A stretch of 64,000 bases of DNA from Streptomyces eurocidicus (GTDB taxonomy: Bacteria > Actinomycetota > Actinomycetes > Streptomycetales > Streptomycetaceae): assembly GCF_002891295.1 (NCBI RefSeq), contig NZ_LGUI01000003.1, positions 744,001 through 808,000 on the forward strand. The letters run 5' to 3'. Under the pieces are notes generated by a model. It was not told the DNA's origin. It ran no database searches and worked only from the letters and a program-made list of their open reading frames with translations. Shown here one piece after another: positions 31,287 to 38,589 of the stretch (positions are counted from its first letter, which is position 1; every line of letters starts with the position of its first letter). The translations under genes and the position numbers were made by a program.

Positions 31287-32816
31287 TCACTGCTGAGCGC
31301 TGCACTGCGGGACCAACTTCTGCTCTTCCTCGGTGAGGGTGGGGCCCGGCGCGGGCGTCGGGGTGGCCTGGACGGGGTTCGGCTTGGCGTCTGCCCGGTT
31401 GGGGTCGCGTGCGGCGTCGCCCAGGGCGCCGCCGGCCTTGTCGCCGCTCTGCTTCTCCGCCTCCCGCTGCTTCTGCTCGGCCTTGCGCCGCTCGTCCTCC
31501 TTCTTGCAGGTGCCTGCGAGGAGGCCGAGGTCCTTGACCTTCTGGACGGCCTTGGCCCGGCTGTCGAGCGGGATCGTCTCCTCGACGCGGGTGCGCTGGT
31601 CGACCGGGAGGTACTTGAGTTCGATCTCGGGGTGGTCCTCGTACAGCTTGCTGAGGCCGACCCAGGCGAGGTCCTGGTTGATGCCCTGGTAGACGGCCAC
31701 GTGGTTGTTGTCCTTGGCGCCCACGAAGTACTGCGTCTGGGTCCAGCTGTAGCCCCCGTAGAGGCCGCCGGCGACCACGCCGAGCACGATCGCGCCGATC
31801 ACCGACCGCTTGATCCACTTGCCTCGGCGGGCGGGCTTGACGAAGTCCTCGTCCATGAACGCGCCGAACGAGCCGTCGGGCGCGCCGCCCATGCCCGGCT
31901 CACCGCTGCCGGGCGGGCCGAAGCCGCCCGCCGGGGCCTGCGGGGGCACGGGCCGGTTGGCGCGGGCGTGCTCGGCGGCACGGCCGGCCGGGGTCTGCAT
32001 GGCGCCGTCGTCGCCCAGCTGGAGCTGGTTCTCCGCGACCGCGCCGACGATCACCGGCGTGTCGTTGAACTGGGCGGTCAGGGTGTCGTTGCCGTCGACG
32101 TCGAGGACGTCGGCGACGATGCAGGTGATGTTGTCGGGGCCGCCGCCGCGCAGGGCGAGCTGGATGAGCTCCTGGATCGTCTCGTGCGGGCCCTGGTAGC
32201 TGGCGAGCGTCTCCTCCATCGTCTGATGGCTGACGACGCCGGAGAGACCGTCCGAGCAGATCAGATAGCGGTCGCCGGCCCGCACCTCGCGGATCGACAG
32301 GTCCGGCTCCACGTGGTCGCCACTGCCCAGCGCGCGCATCAGCAGGGAGCGCTGCGGGTGGGTGGTGGCCTCCTCCTCCGTGATCCGGCCCTCGTCGACC
32401 AGCCGCTGCACCCAGGTGTGGTCCTGGGTGATCTGGGTGAGCACGCCGTCGCGCAGCAGGTACGCGCGCGAGTCGCCGACGTGCACCAGGCCGAGCCGCT
32501 GACCGGTCCACAGCAGGGCGGTGAGCGTGGTGCCCATGCCCTCCAGCTGGGGGTCCTCCTCGACCATGACGCGCAGCTGCTCGTTGGCGCGCTGCACGGC
32601 GGAGCCGAGCGAGGTGAGGATGTCGGAGCCCGGGACGTCGTCGTCGAGCGTGACCAGGGTGGAGATCACCTCGGAGGAGGCGACCTCGCCCGCGGCCTGG
32701 CCGCCCATGCCGTCGGCGATGGCGAGCAGGCGCGGGCCGGCGTAACCGGAGTCCTCGTTGCCCTCCCGGATCATGCCCTTGTGCGATCCGGCGGCGAAGC
32801 GCAGTGACAGACTCAT
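31287..32816 (-). CDS. pstP: PP2C-family serine/threonine phosphatase
   Basis: Metal-dependent phosphatase that reverses PknB-type phosphorylation. 509 residues: PP2C domain (about 1-235) with DSGYAGPRLLAIADGMGG and GDSRAYLLRDG carrying metal-binding Asp residues, a Pro/Gly-rich linker, one membrane helix near residue 328 (VIGAIVLGVVAGGLYGGY) and an extracytoplasmic part. I place the start at the ATG at 32816 (MSLSLRFAAGSHKG, GAGG just upstream); in-frame alternatives at 32846 and 32861 exist. Position downstream of two FHA genes and upstream of SEDS/PBP is the conserved actinobacterial arrangement. Confidence 0.94.
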   Translation of the reverse strand: MSLSLRFAAGSHKGMIREGNEDSGYAGPRLLAIADGMGGQAAGEVASSEVISTLVTLDDDVPGSDILTSLGSAVQRANEQLRVMVEEDPQLEGMGTTLTALLWTGQRLGLVHVGDSRAYLLRDGVLTQITQDHTWVQRLVDEGRITEEEATTHPQRSLLMRALGSGDHVEPDLSIREVRAGDRYLICSDGLSGVVSHQTMEETLASYQGPHETIQELIQLALRGGGPDNITCIVADVLDVDGNDTLTAQFNDTPVIVGAVAENQLQLGDDGAMQTPAGRAAEHARANRPVPPQAPAGGFGPPGSGEPGMGGAPDGSFGAFMDEDFVKPARRGKWIKRSVIGAIVLGVVAGGLYGGYSWTQTQYFVGAKDNNHVAVYQGINQDLAWVGLSKLYEDHPEIELKYLPVDQRTRVEETIPLDSRAKAVQKVKDLGLLAGTCKKEDERRKAEQKQREAEKQSGDKAGGALGDAARDPNRADAKPNPVQATPTPAPGPTLTEEEQKLVPQCSAQQ

Positions 32817-32882
32817 GCGCACCTCGCCCGTCGGCTCCGGGTACATCCGCACGGTGCCCACCCTCCGGTCGTCATGGTCCTA

Positions 32883-33410
32883 CTACTTCCGCAGCTCGAT
32901 GACGGTCTTGCCGATGCGGATCGGCGCACCGAGCGGGATCGGGGTCGGGGTGGTCAGCCGGGTCCGGTCGAGGTACGTGCCGTTGGTCGAACCGAGGTCC
33001 TCGACGATCCACTGGCCGTCGCGGTCCGGATAGATCCTGGCATGCCTGCTGGAGGCGTAGTCGTCGTCCAGCACGATCGTGGAGTCGTGCGCGCGGCCGA
33101 GGGAGATGGTCTGTCCCTGGAGGGCCACCGTGGTGCCGGTGAGGGTCCCCTCGGAGACCACCAGCTTGGTGGGCGCGCCACGGCGCCCGCGGTCGGCCCG
33201 GCGGCCGCCGCCCTGCTGCTGGCGCTGCTGCGGCGGTGCGGTCTGCTGCGCGCGCTGGGGCTGCCGGTCGGAGCCGCCGCGGCGGGAGCCGCGCTGGGTC
33301 ACGCGCGTGCCGAAGAGGTCGCTGCGGATGACCTGGACGGCCACGATGACGAACAGCCACAAGACGGCGAGGAAACCCAACCGCATGACCGTGAGGGTCA
33401 GCTCTGACAT
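32883..33410 (-). CDS. fhaB: FHA-domain membrane protein (FhaB/FipA-type position)
   Basis: 175 residues: an N-terminal membrane helix (LGFLAVLWLFVIVAVQVI), a Gln/Arg-rich linker and a C-terminal FHA domain with the phosphothreonine-binding motifs SLGRAHDSTIVLDDDYASSRHARI (Gly-Arg and Ser-Arg-His) and GSTNGTYLD. It binds phosphothreonine peptides, probably on PknB or its substrates, linking kinase signalling to division proteins. The start is the ATG at 33410; the open frame upstream overlaps fhaA in another frame and is not real. Confidence 0.92.
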   Translation of the reverse strand: MSELTLTVMRLGFLAVLWLFVIVAVQVIRSDLFGTRVTQRGSRRGGSDRQPQRAQQTAPPQQRQQQGGGRRADRGRRGAPTKLVVSEGTLTGTTVALQGQTISLGRAHDSTIVLDDDYASSRHARIYPDRDGQWIVEDLGSTNGTYLDRTRLTTPTPIPLGAPIRIGKTVIELRK

Positions 33411-33420
33411 TGCCCCCGCT

Positions 33421-34275
33421 TCACCCTTCGGCTTGCCGATAAACGATGGTGGTGCTGCCCACGACGATGCGTGAGCCGTCGCGGAGCGTAGCGCGCGTGG
33501 TGTGCTGTCCGTCCACCACGATGCCGTTCGTCGACCCCAGATCCTGGATCGTCGCGGGGGTGCCGACCCGGATTTCACAGTGCCGGCGGGATACGCCGGG
33601 GTCGTCGATGCGTACGTCCGCCTCGGTGCTGCGGCCCAGTACGAGGGTGGGCCGCGAGATCTGGTGGCGGGTGCCGTTGATCTCGATCCAGCGCCTGGTC
33701 TGGCCGCCGGAGGCGGCCCCGGCCGCGGGACCGGCCGCACGGGGCGCGGGGCGTCCCGGGGGCGTGGCGCCGGGCGGCGGGGACGCGGGCATGGGCGGCA
33801 GACCGGCCGGCGGGGCCGGATAGCCGCCGCCACCCTGGGTGACGGCGCCGCCGGTGCCGGGCCGCGGGGCGGCCGGGCGGGCGCCCGGCTCCTGCGACTC
33901 GCTGGCGGCGAGGGTGCGGCTGCGCACCCGGTAGAGCCCGGTGTCGAGGTCGTCCGCCTTCTCCAGGTGGACCTTGATGGTCCCCATGAAGGTGTACCGC
34001 TGCTGCTTGGCGTAGTCGCGGACCATGCCGGAGAGCTCGTCGCCGAGCTGCCCGGAATAGGGGCTGAGCCGCTCGAAGTCCGGGGCGCTCAGTTCCACGA
34101 TGAAGTCGTTGGGGACGACGGTGCGGTCACGGTTCCAGATGGTGGCGTTGTTGTCGCACTCACGCTGGAGCGCGCCCGCGATCTCCACCGGCTGCACCTC
34201 GGACTTGAACACCTTGGCGAAGGTGCCGTTCACGAGACCCTCGAGTCGCTGCTCGAAGCGCTTCAGTACTCCCAC
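33421..34275 (-). CDS. fhaA: FHA-domain protein FhaA with DUF3662
   Basis: 284 residues, cytoplasmic. An N-terminal DUF3662 domain (about 1-125, MGVLKRFEQRLEGLVNGTFAKVFKSEVQPVEI in two halves) is followed by a Pro/Gly/Ala-rich linker and a C-terminal FHA domain with VLGRSTEADVRIDDPGVSRRHCEIR and LGSTNGIVVDG. In mycobacteria FhaA binds the phosphorylated MviN pseudokinase and restrains peptidoglycan synthesis. The GTG at 34275 has a strong AAGGAGG. It heads the operon; a 19-base tandem repeat lies immediately upstream (34291-34328). Confidence 0.94.
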   Translation of the reverse strand: MGVLKRFEQRLEGLVNGTFAKVFKSEVQPVEIAGALQRECDNNATIWNRDRTVVPNDFIVELSAPDFERLSPYSGQLGDELSGMVRDYAKQQRYTFMGTIKVHLEKADDLDTGLYRVRSRTLAASESQEPGARPAAPRPGTGGAVTQGGGGYPAPPAGLPPMPASPPPGATPPGRPAPRAAGPAAGAASGGQTRRWIEINGTRHQISRPTLVLGRSTEADVRIDDPGVSRRHCEIRVGTPATIQDLGSTNGIVVDGQHTTRATLRDGSRIVVGSTTIVYRQAEG

Positions 34276-34968
34276 GGGGCACCTCCTTCCCTCAGTGACG
34301 TTCCTGATGCTCAGTGTCGTTCCTGATACTGCTTACTGATCGTATCCACGCGTCGGGAAAACGGCTGGTTCCCCTTCGGCGCCAGGAGTGACGAGTGTCG
34401 CCTTCACTAGGGATCGTAGAGGCGGCCGCGAGTCAGTGTCCCGCAACCGGTGGGGTACCCCGTGGGGGCCGCCGCCATGACCCGGGTTCCGGGGCGGCCG
34501 CCGCCGGCCGGGGCGGGCGCGGGGGTGGCCGCCGGAGCGGGCGCTGGAGCGGTCGCCGGGGAGAAGCCGGGAGAAGCCGGGAGAGGCCGAGAGGGCCGGG
34601 GCCGTCCGGTGGGGCGGCGGGGGCTTCATGGGTGGTGCGTGGTGCGTGGTGCGCGGTGCGGGAGCGGCGGTGGGGCGGGCGGTCGCGGAGCGGGCGGTCC
34701 GCGGGGCGGTGCAGGCCGGAGGCGGGGTTGCGGCAGGTCGCCGTGGCAGGTCGGTGCCGGGACGGGCGCGTGATGGGCGCGGGGCGGGCGCGGGCGATGG
34801 GGCGGTGTCCGCGTCGGCCCGAGTGCGGGCCGTGTGGCGCGGGCCACCGCAAACGCGTGTGAAGAGACCCTCCACAGCGTGCTAATGTTCTCGATGTCGG
34901 AAGGCGAACGCACAAGACCCGGACGGATGAGTCCGAAGAAGGTGCGGGGTAACGAAGACAACACCCAT
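34276..34968. other. gene-free spacer between fhaA and tRNA-Leu
   Basis: 693 bp with no credible gene; open frames have Arg/Pro-rich, non-protein-like translations. It holds the fhaA-upstream tandem repeat (34291-34328) and a strongly G-rich, purine-skewed stretch (about 34440-34800) with short repeats of GGGAGAAGCC (34563-34588) and GTGGTGC (34624-34660). Confidence 0.6.
34291..34328. repeat. 19-base tandem repeat upstream of fhaA
   Basis: Two adjacent copies, 34291-34309 and 34310-34328, identical at 17 of 19 positions (plus strand CTCAGTGACGTTCCTGATG and CTCAGTGTCGTTCCTGATA). On the fhaA strand each contains GGAAC, the -35 core of ECF-sigma promoters such as sigma-E. They could be regulator half-sites for the fhaA-pknB operon or a recent slippage duplication. 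Confidence 0.7.
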
Positions 34969-35055
34969 GCGCGGGTGGCGGAATAGGCAGACGCGCTGGA
35001 TTCAGGTTCCAGTGCCCGAAAGGGCGTGGGGGTTCAACTCCCCCCTCGCGCACCA
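34969..35055 (+). tRNA. tRNA-Leu (anticodon CAG)
   Basis: 87 bases including an encoded CCA: acceptor GCGCGGG/CTCGCGC, anticodon CAG at 35003-35005 in the loop TTCAGGT, a long variable arm (TGCCCGAAAGGGCGT) and T-arm GGGGGTTCAACTCCCCC. It decodes CTG, the dominant leucine codon in this GC-rich genome. Confidence 0.97.
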
Positions 35056-35056
35056 T

Positions 35057-35108
35057 ACGAGAAGGACCCCTCCGAGTGACTCCGGTCACCTGGAGGGGTC
35101 CTTCTCGT
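35057..35108 (+). terminator. terminator after tRNA-Leu
   Basis: A 17-bp perfect stem (35057-35073 with 35092-35108) containing GAAGGACCCCTCC and its complement, with an 18-base loop. It lies 2 bases after the tRNA CCA end. Confidence 0.8.
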
Positions 35109-35419
35109 CGTACCCGCTTGCCGGTGCGTTCCCCCCTTCCGTGCGCCTCCGCTCCGTGCACCTCTGCGGTTCCTGTGCGCTTCCTGTGTTTCCCGTGCGC
35201 TTCCGCGCGGATGTCCCGGGGCTCGTCTGTTCGGGTTCTTGCCCTGATCTTTGCCCGACGGCCGCTGTGATGGCGCGAATTCGGCTGTGACGGGAGAGCT
35301 TGGCCGGATCATTGCCCGCGCGAGTGGCCGCGGTGGGAACATCATTCTGTAGTCGCGCTGGGGCGCTGTGTGAAGGGCGTCGAGTCCGGTGTCGTCGGGG
35401 GGCGTCGTCTGCAACCGGA
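35109..35419. other. spacer upstream of the hypothetical membrane protein
   Basis: 311 bp without a credible gene. Repeats of GTGCGCTTCC occur near 35150-35215. No clear promoter for the downstream gene could be placed. Confidence 0.5.
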
Positions 35420-36211
35420 ATGGGGGACGAGGTGGCGTGGGACCAGACCTCCGTGCTGTCCGAGTGGGTGCTGCCCGCCGCCATCTGCGCGCCGGTGACC
35501 TGGGTGTGCCTGGTCTGGCGCTTCCGTGAGGACGGGCGGCTGCTCGGTACGGTCCGCTCGGCGGCGTCGGCGGTCGCCGTGGTGCTGTGGACGGCCGTCA
35601 TGGCGGCCCTGGCCAGCGGGCTGCTGCTGCCGCACGCGTCGAGCGTGCCGCCCGCGGCGGTCGGCGTGGTGGCGGGCCTGGGGCTGGTGCCCAAGCGGAA
35701 GCTGGAGCAGTCCGGCGAGCACCCGCTGATGGCGATCGTCACCCTCGGCGACTCCCTGCTGCTGAACAGCCTCGCGCTGCGGTTGCAGACGGACCGCGCC
35801 GAGTGGTCGTACCGCATGGCCGGCGGCTTTCAGGACTGCTGGGACCTCGACACCTTCGCGGACCGGGTCAGGCAGCATCTGTTGTCGCGGGTCGACGCCC
35901 CGGGGCGTACGGGCCGGATCCGCACCCACCTGCGGAAGGAGATCGTGGAGCGGCACAGGGACGTGCGGATCGCCGCCCAGAAGTGGATCACCATCGAGAC
36001 GCGGATCGAGAAGGCGTGCCAGCAGCAGCGCCGTGAGCGCACGCGCGAGGAACTGCGGCAGGTGCGGAGGGCTTTCGGTGAGGCCGAGCAGTACTGCGCG
36101 TACCTGCTCGACCTGGCGCACGCCCATGGCAAGCGCAGTGACGACAGGAGGCTCCGCGAGCTGCGGGACCGTCCTGAGGCTGTGGCCCCGGGAGGAACAC
36201 CGGCCGGCTGA
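35420..36211 (+). CDS. hypothetical protein with two membrane helices and a helical cytoplasmic domain
   Basis: 263 residues from the ATG at 35420 (MGDEVAWDQTSVLSEWVL); a GTG at 35432 is an alternative. Two hydrophobic segments near residues 15-33 and 52-77 are followed by a mostly helical, charged region of about 170 residues (EKACQQQRRERTREELRQVRRAFGEAEQYCAYLLDLAHAHGK in two parts), likely coiled coil. Codon use is clearly coding. I do not recognise the family; it resembles small membrane-anchored hypothetical proteins of Streptomyces. It stands between tRNA-Leu and a small XRE gene on the other strand. Confidence 0.6.
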   Translation: MGDEVAWDQTSVLSEWVLPAAICAPVTWVCLVWRFREDGRLLGTVRSAASAVAVVLWTAVMAALASGLLLPHASSVPPAAVGVVAGLGLVPKRKLEQSGEHPLMAIVTLGDSLLLNSLALRLQTDRAEWSYRMAGGFQDCWDLDTFADRVRQHLLSRVDAPGRTGRIRTHLRKEIVERHRDVRIAAQKWITIETRIEKACQQQRRERTREELRQVRRAFGEAEQYCAYLLDLAHAHGKRSDDRRLRELRDRPEAVAPGGTPAG

Positions 36212-36274
36212 GCCGGCCGGGCGAGGGCACGTCGGCCGGGTGGGGCCGGAGAGACGGCGGCACGGGGCGGGACG

Positions 36275-36610
36275 TCAGCGGTGGGCGTGAGTTAAGGGGC
36301 GGTGGTGCGGAGCGCGCGCGCTCTCGACGGGCTCGCGGTGCTCGGCGGCCGGCCTTTCGCTGAAGGAGATCTCCACGCGTAGGTCGAGGGCTTCGGCGAC
36401 GGCCGCCAAGGACCGCATGGTCAAATTCTCGTCACCGGAGAGGATTTGACTGACCCTTCCGGGTGACACGCCCATGGTGTCCGCCAAGTCCTTGCGGGAC
36501 ATGCCTTGTTCGGCGAGCACGCCCGCGAGCGAGGCCGTCGCGTGGCGTGCGAGGCGGGCGCCGGCCGCGTCGGCCGTCCTGCCGCCCTCGGTATGTGTGC
36601 GCCAGGCCAT
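36275..36610 (-). CDS. small XRE/HTH regulator (antitoxin-like size)
   Basis: 111 residues with an HTH at about 37-60 (SRKDLADTMGVSPGRVSQIL), typical of XRE or HigA-like antitoxins, and a helical SLAAVAEALDLRVEIS segment. No toxin gene is adjacent on the same strand; the region to its left holds the stop of the hypothetical gene. An inverted repeat, GGCTT-6 bases-AAGCC (36673-36688), and an AT-rich patch lie 63 bp upstream of its start and could be its own operator and promoter. Confidence 0.75.
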   Translation of the reverse strand: MAWRTHTEGGRTADAAGARLARHATASLAGVLAEQGMSRKDLADTMGVSPGRVSQILSGDENLTMRSLAAVAEALDLRVEISFSERPAAEHREPVESARAPHHRPLTHAHR

Positions 36611-36672
36611 GCTCTACCCCCAGGACTTGTCAGTGCCGCCAGGCGGCTCCCTAGGAGAGGATGCCACCTTTA

Positions 36673-36688
36673 GGCTTAGCTAAAAGCC
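36673..36688. promoter_or_regulatory. possible operator upstream of the small XRE gene
   Basis: GGCTT and AAGCC flank a 6-base AT-rich centre, with another GGCTAAAG 8 bases further on (36696-36703). The stretch is unusually AT-rich for this genome and could hold the XRE promoter and autoregulatory site. Confidence 0.3.
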
Positions 36689-36852
36689 TTGATTCGGCTA
36701 AAGATTGGCCCACGGGCGCGATCGGCCGTTCTTGGGCACGGGGTGACCAGGGACGACGCGGCAAACGGTCGAATTCGGCCAACTCCTGGGATTGCCCTGG
36801 GGGTCGCGTCGCCCTGGCCCCGGGACGCGGACCCCGTGGGCGGGTGCGGTGC

Positions 36853-37503
36853 TCAGGCGGCGAGGCGCGCGGCGAGGGCCTTGCCCTTGGCGGCGGCGTC
36901 CGCGTCGGCCCGGGCGCGGGAGGCGTCCGCCTTGTCGATCAGGCCGGCCATCGCGGGTACGGCCCGGGCGAGCGTCAGCTCGGGAACGATGAAGTCGACC
37001 TCCATGCCGAGCGCGACGCCCAGGACCTTCTCCAGATACGTGGTCACGAAGTCGAAGCCCTCGCGCGGGGTGCCGGGCCCGTAGGCGCCGCCGCGGCTGG
37101 CGACGACGGTGACCGGGGTGCCCGCGTTGGGGAGGTTCTCGGTCCCGGTGGTGCGGCCCGTGATGAGCACGTGGTCCAGCCACGCCTTGAGCGTGGAGGG
37201 GATCGTGAAGTTGTACATCGGCGCGCCGATCAGGACCGCGTCCGCGCGCTCCAGCTCGTCGGCCAGCGCGTGCCGCCGCGCGGAGCCCGCCCGCTGCTCC
37301 TCGGTGCGGTCGGCCGGGTCGGTGAACTCGGCGGTGACGGCCGCGGCGTCCAGGTGCGGCAGCGGGTCGGCGGCCAGGTCGCGGTAGACGACCGTGCCGT
37401 CGGGGTGCTGCTCCTCCCATGCCTTGCGGAAGGCGGCGGTGACCTCACGGGAGGCCGAGCCCTGGGGGAGCGCGGAGGAGTCGAGGTGCAGCAGCGTGGC
37501 CAT
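36853..37503 (-). CDS. FMN-dependent NADH azoreductase (AzoR/AcpD family)
   Basis: Flavodoxin-fold enzyme reducing quinones, nitro or azo compounds with NADH. 216 residues: LLHLDSSALPQGSASREV (FMN phosphate loop) at the start, the conserved PMYNFTIPSTLKAWLDHV near residue 95-112, and SRGGAYGP in the second half. The ATG at 37503 follows GGAG. It is divergent from an HxlR-type regulator, which commonly controls quinone or aldehyde-responsive reductases of this kind; an inverted repeat lies between them. Confidence 0.9.
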   Translation of the reverse strand: MATLLHLDSSALPQGSASREVTAAFRKAWEEQHPDGTVVYRDLAADPLPHLDAAAVTAEFTDPADRTEEQRAGSARRHALADELERADAVLIGAPMYNFTIPSTLKAWLDHVLITGRTTGTENLPNAGTPVTVVASRGGAYGPGTPREGFDFVTTYLEKVLGVALGMEVDFIVPELTLARAVPAMAGLIDKADASRARADADAAAKGKALAARLAA

Positions 37504-37593
37504 GGGGATCTCCAAGGGACGGGCGGGGCGCCGGGCGGGGCGTGGAGCGCCGGGACGGGCGGAGCGCCGTGATTACCTGACGTACGGAGCTGA

Positions 37594-37609
37594 AGTTCCG
37601 TGTGGAACT
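37594..37609. promoter_or_regulatory. inverted repeat between azoreductase and HxlR genes
   Basis: A perfect AGTTCC-GTGT-GGAACT (6-4-6) in the 168-bp divergent gap, within the only AT-rich patch nearby. It is the probable operator of the HxlR regulator. Confidence 0.5.
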
Positions 37610-37671
37610 ATTAATAGCACAGCAGCTTACTTTTCCGCAGTGCCTAAGAATGGCGCAGTACCCTAGGGCTC

Positions 37672-38031
37672 ATGGCGGACCACGGGGAACAGGCGTGCAA
37701 GAGCGTCGACGTAGGCATGACGCGGGTCTTCGAGCTGTTCGGTAAGCGCTGGACGGGGCTGATCGTGGCCACGCTGATGCCCGGCCGGGTGCACTTCGCC
37801 GACCTGCGGCGGGCGATCCCGGGGATCAGTGAGCGCATGCTGTCGGACCGGCTCACGGAGCTGGCCGCGGCCGGTCTGGTCGTACGCGAGGTGTGCCCCG
37901 GTCCGCCGCTGCGCGTGGCGTACCGGCTGACGGAGGCGGGGCAGGCGATGGAGCCCGCGCTCAAGGAGCTCGGCGCGTGGGCCGCGAAGTACCTCCAGCG
38001 CGATCCCTACTGTCCCGGCGGCCTCAGCTGA
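37672..38031 (+). CDS. HxlR-family transcriptional regulator
   Basis: 119 residues forming a single winged helix-turn-helix of the HxlR (DUF24) type: CKSVDVGMTRVFELFGKRWTGLIVATLMPGRVHFADLRRAIPGISERMLSDRLTELAAAGLV (read in parts), with the Cys near residue 9 that in some family members senses electrophiles. It is divergent from the azoreductase, so control of that gene is likely. Its 3' end overlaps the convergent MarR gene by 8 bases. Confidence 0.9.
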   Translation: MADHGEQACKSVDVGMTRVFELFGKRWTGLIVATLMPGRVHFADLRRAIPGISERMLSDRLTELAAAGLVVREVCPGPPLRVAYRLTEAGQAMEPALKELGAWAAKYLQRDPYCPGGLS

Positions 38032-38458
38032 GTCGTTCGGCCGCCTCGTTGTAGCGCAGCAGATAGGCGGCGAACCGGCTGAGGTCGGCCTCGTTCCAGC
38101 CGGTCAGGCGCTCCTCGAAGGCCGTCCGGCGGGTGGCGGCGACCTGGGCGAGGGTCGCGACGCCGCGTTCCGTGAGGTGCAGCACCTGTACGCGGTGGTC
38201 GTCGGGGTCGACCCGGCGCTCGACCAGGTCCAGCCGCTCCAGGGCGGCGACCTGCCGGCTGACCGTGGACTTGTCGAGCAGGTAGTGCGCGGCGAGGTCG
38301 GTGGCCCGGCAGCCTCCCCGGTCCTCCAGGTGCGACAGCAGGGTGAAGGAGACCAGGGAGAGCTCGGGATGCGTCCGGGCGGCGGTCGCCCGCGCGCGGC
38401 GCGCGAAGGCGGTCATCTCGCGCTGGATGGTCTCGACGGACTGGTCTCGGTGCGGCAC
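38024..38458 (-). CDS. MarR-family transcriptional regulator
   Basis: 144 residues with a winged HTH (CRATDLAAHYLLDKSTVSRQVAALERLDLVERRVDPDD in two parts). I start at the GTG at 38458, which has AGGGAG upstream; an ATG at 38506 lies inside the divergent operator and would extend the protein without family similarity. It is divergent from the YhgE/Pip-type membrane gene, and two similar 17-base palindromes (38492-38508, 38518-38534) lie between them. Repression of that gene and itself is likely. Confidence 0.88.
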   Translation of the reverse strand: MPHRDQSVETIQREMTAFARRARATAARTHPELSLVSFTLLSHLEDRGGCRATDLAAHYLLDKSTVSRQVAALERLDLVERRVDPDDHRVQVLHLTERGVATLAQVAATRRTAFEERLTGWNEADLSRFAAYLLRYNEAAERLS

Positions 38459-38491
38459 GGAGGCTCCCTTTCGGCTCCCTTTTCCGGGTGT

Positions 38492-38534
38492 AGTTGTACA
38501 GTACAACTTGGAGTAAGAGTTGTATAAGCCAACT
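38492..38534. promoter_or_regulatory. two MarR-type palindromic operators
   Basis: AGTTGTAC-A-GTACAACT at 38492-38508 is a perfect 8-1-8 palindrome. A weaker copy, AGTTGTATAAGCCAACT, lies at 38518-38534, 26 bases away. Both have MarR operator size and sit in the gap between the MarR and YhgE-like genes. Confidence 0.7.
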
Positions 38535-38589
38535 ATCTGTTCCGGGAGGCGGCCCGAGGCGGCGGCCCGAGGGACTGGAGGGACCGTCC

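Noticed and set aside
34333..34875. Open frames in the fhaA-tRNA-Leu spacer.
   Set aside because: Arg/Pro-rich translations typical of non-coding GC-rich DNA, with no ribosome site or family match.
34969..35055. tRNA-Leu as an integration site for an element to its right.
   Set aside because: No integrase gene or repeated tRNA 3' end was seen in the following sequence.
36275..36610. Toxin-antitoxin module around the small XRE protein.
   Set aside because: No adjacent small toxin gene on the same strand, and the upstream and downstream genes are unrelated.
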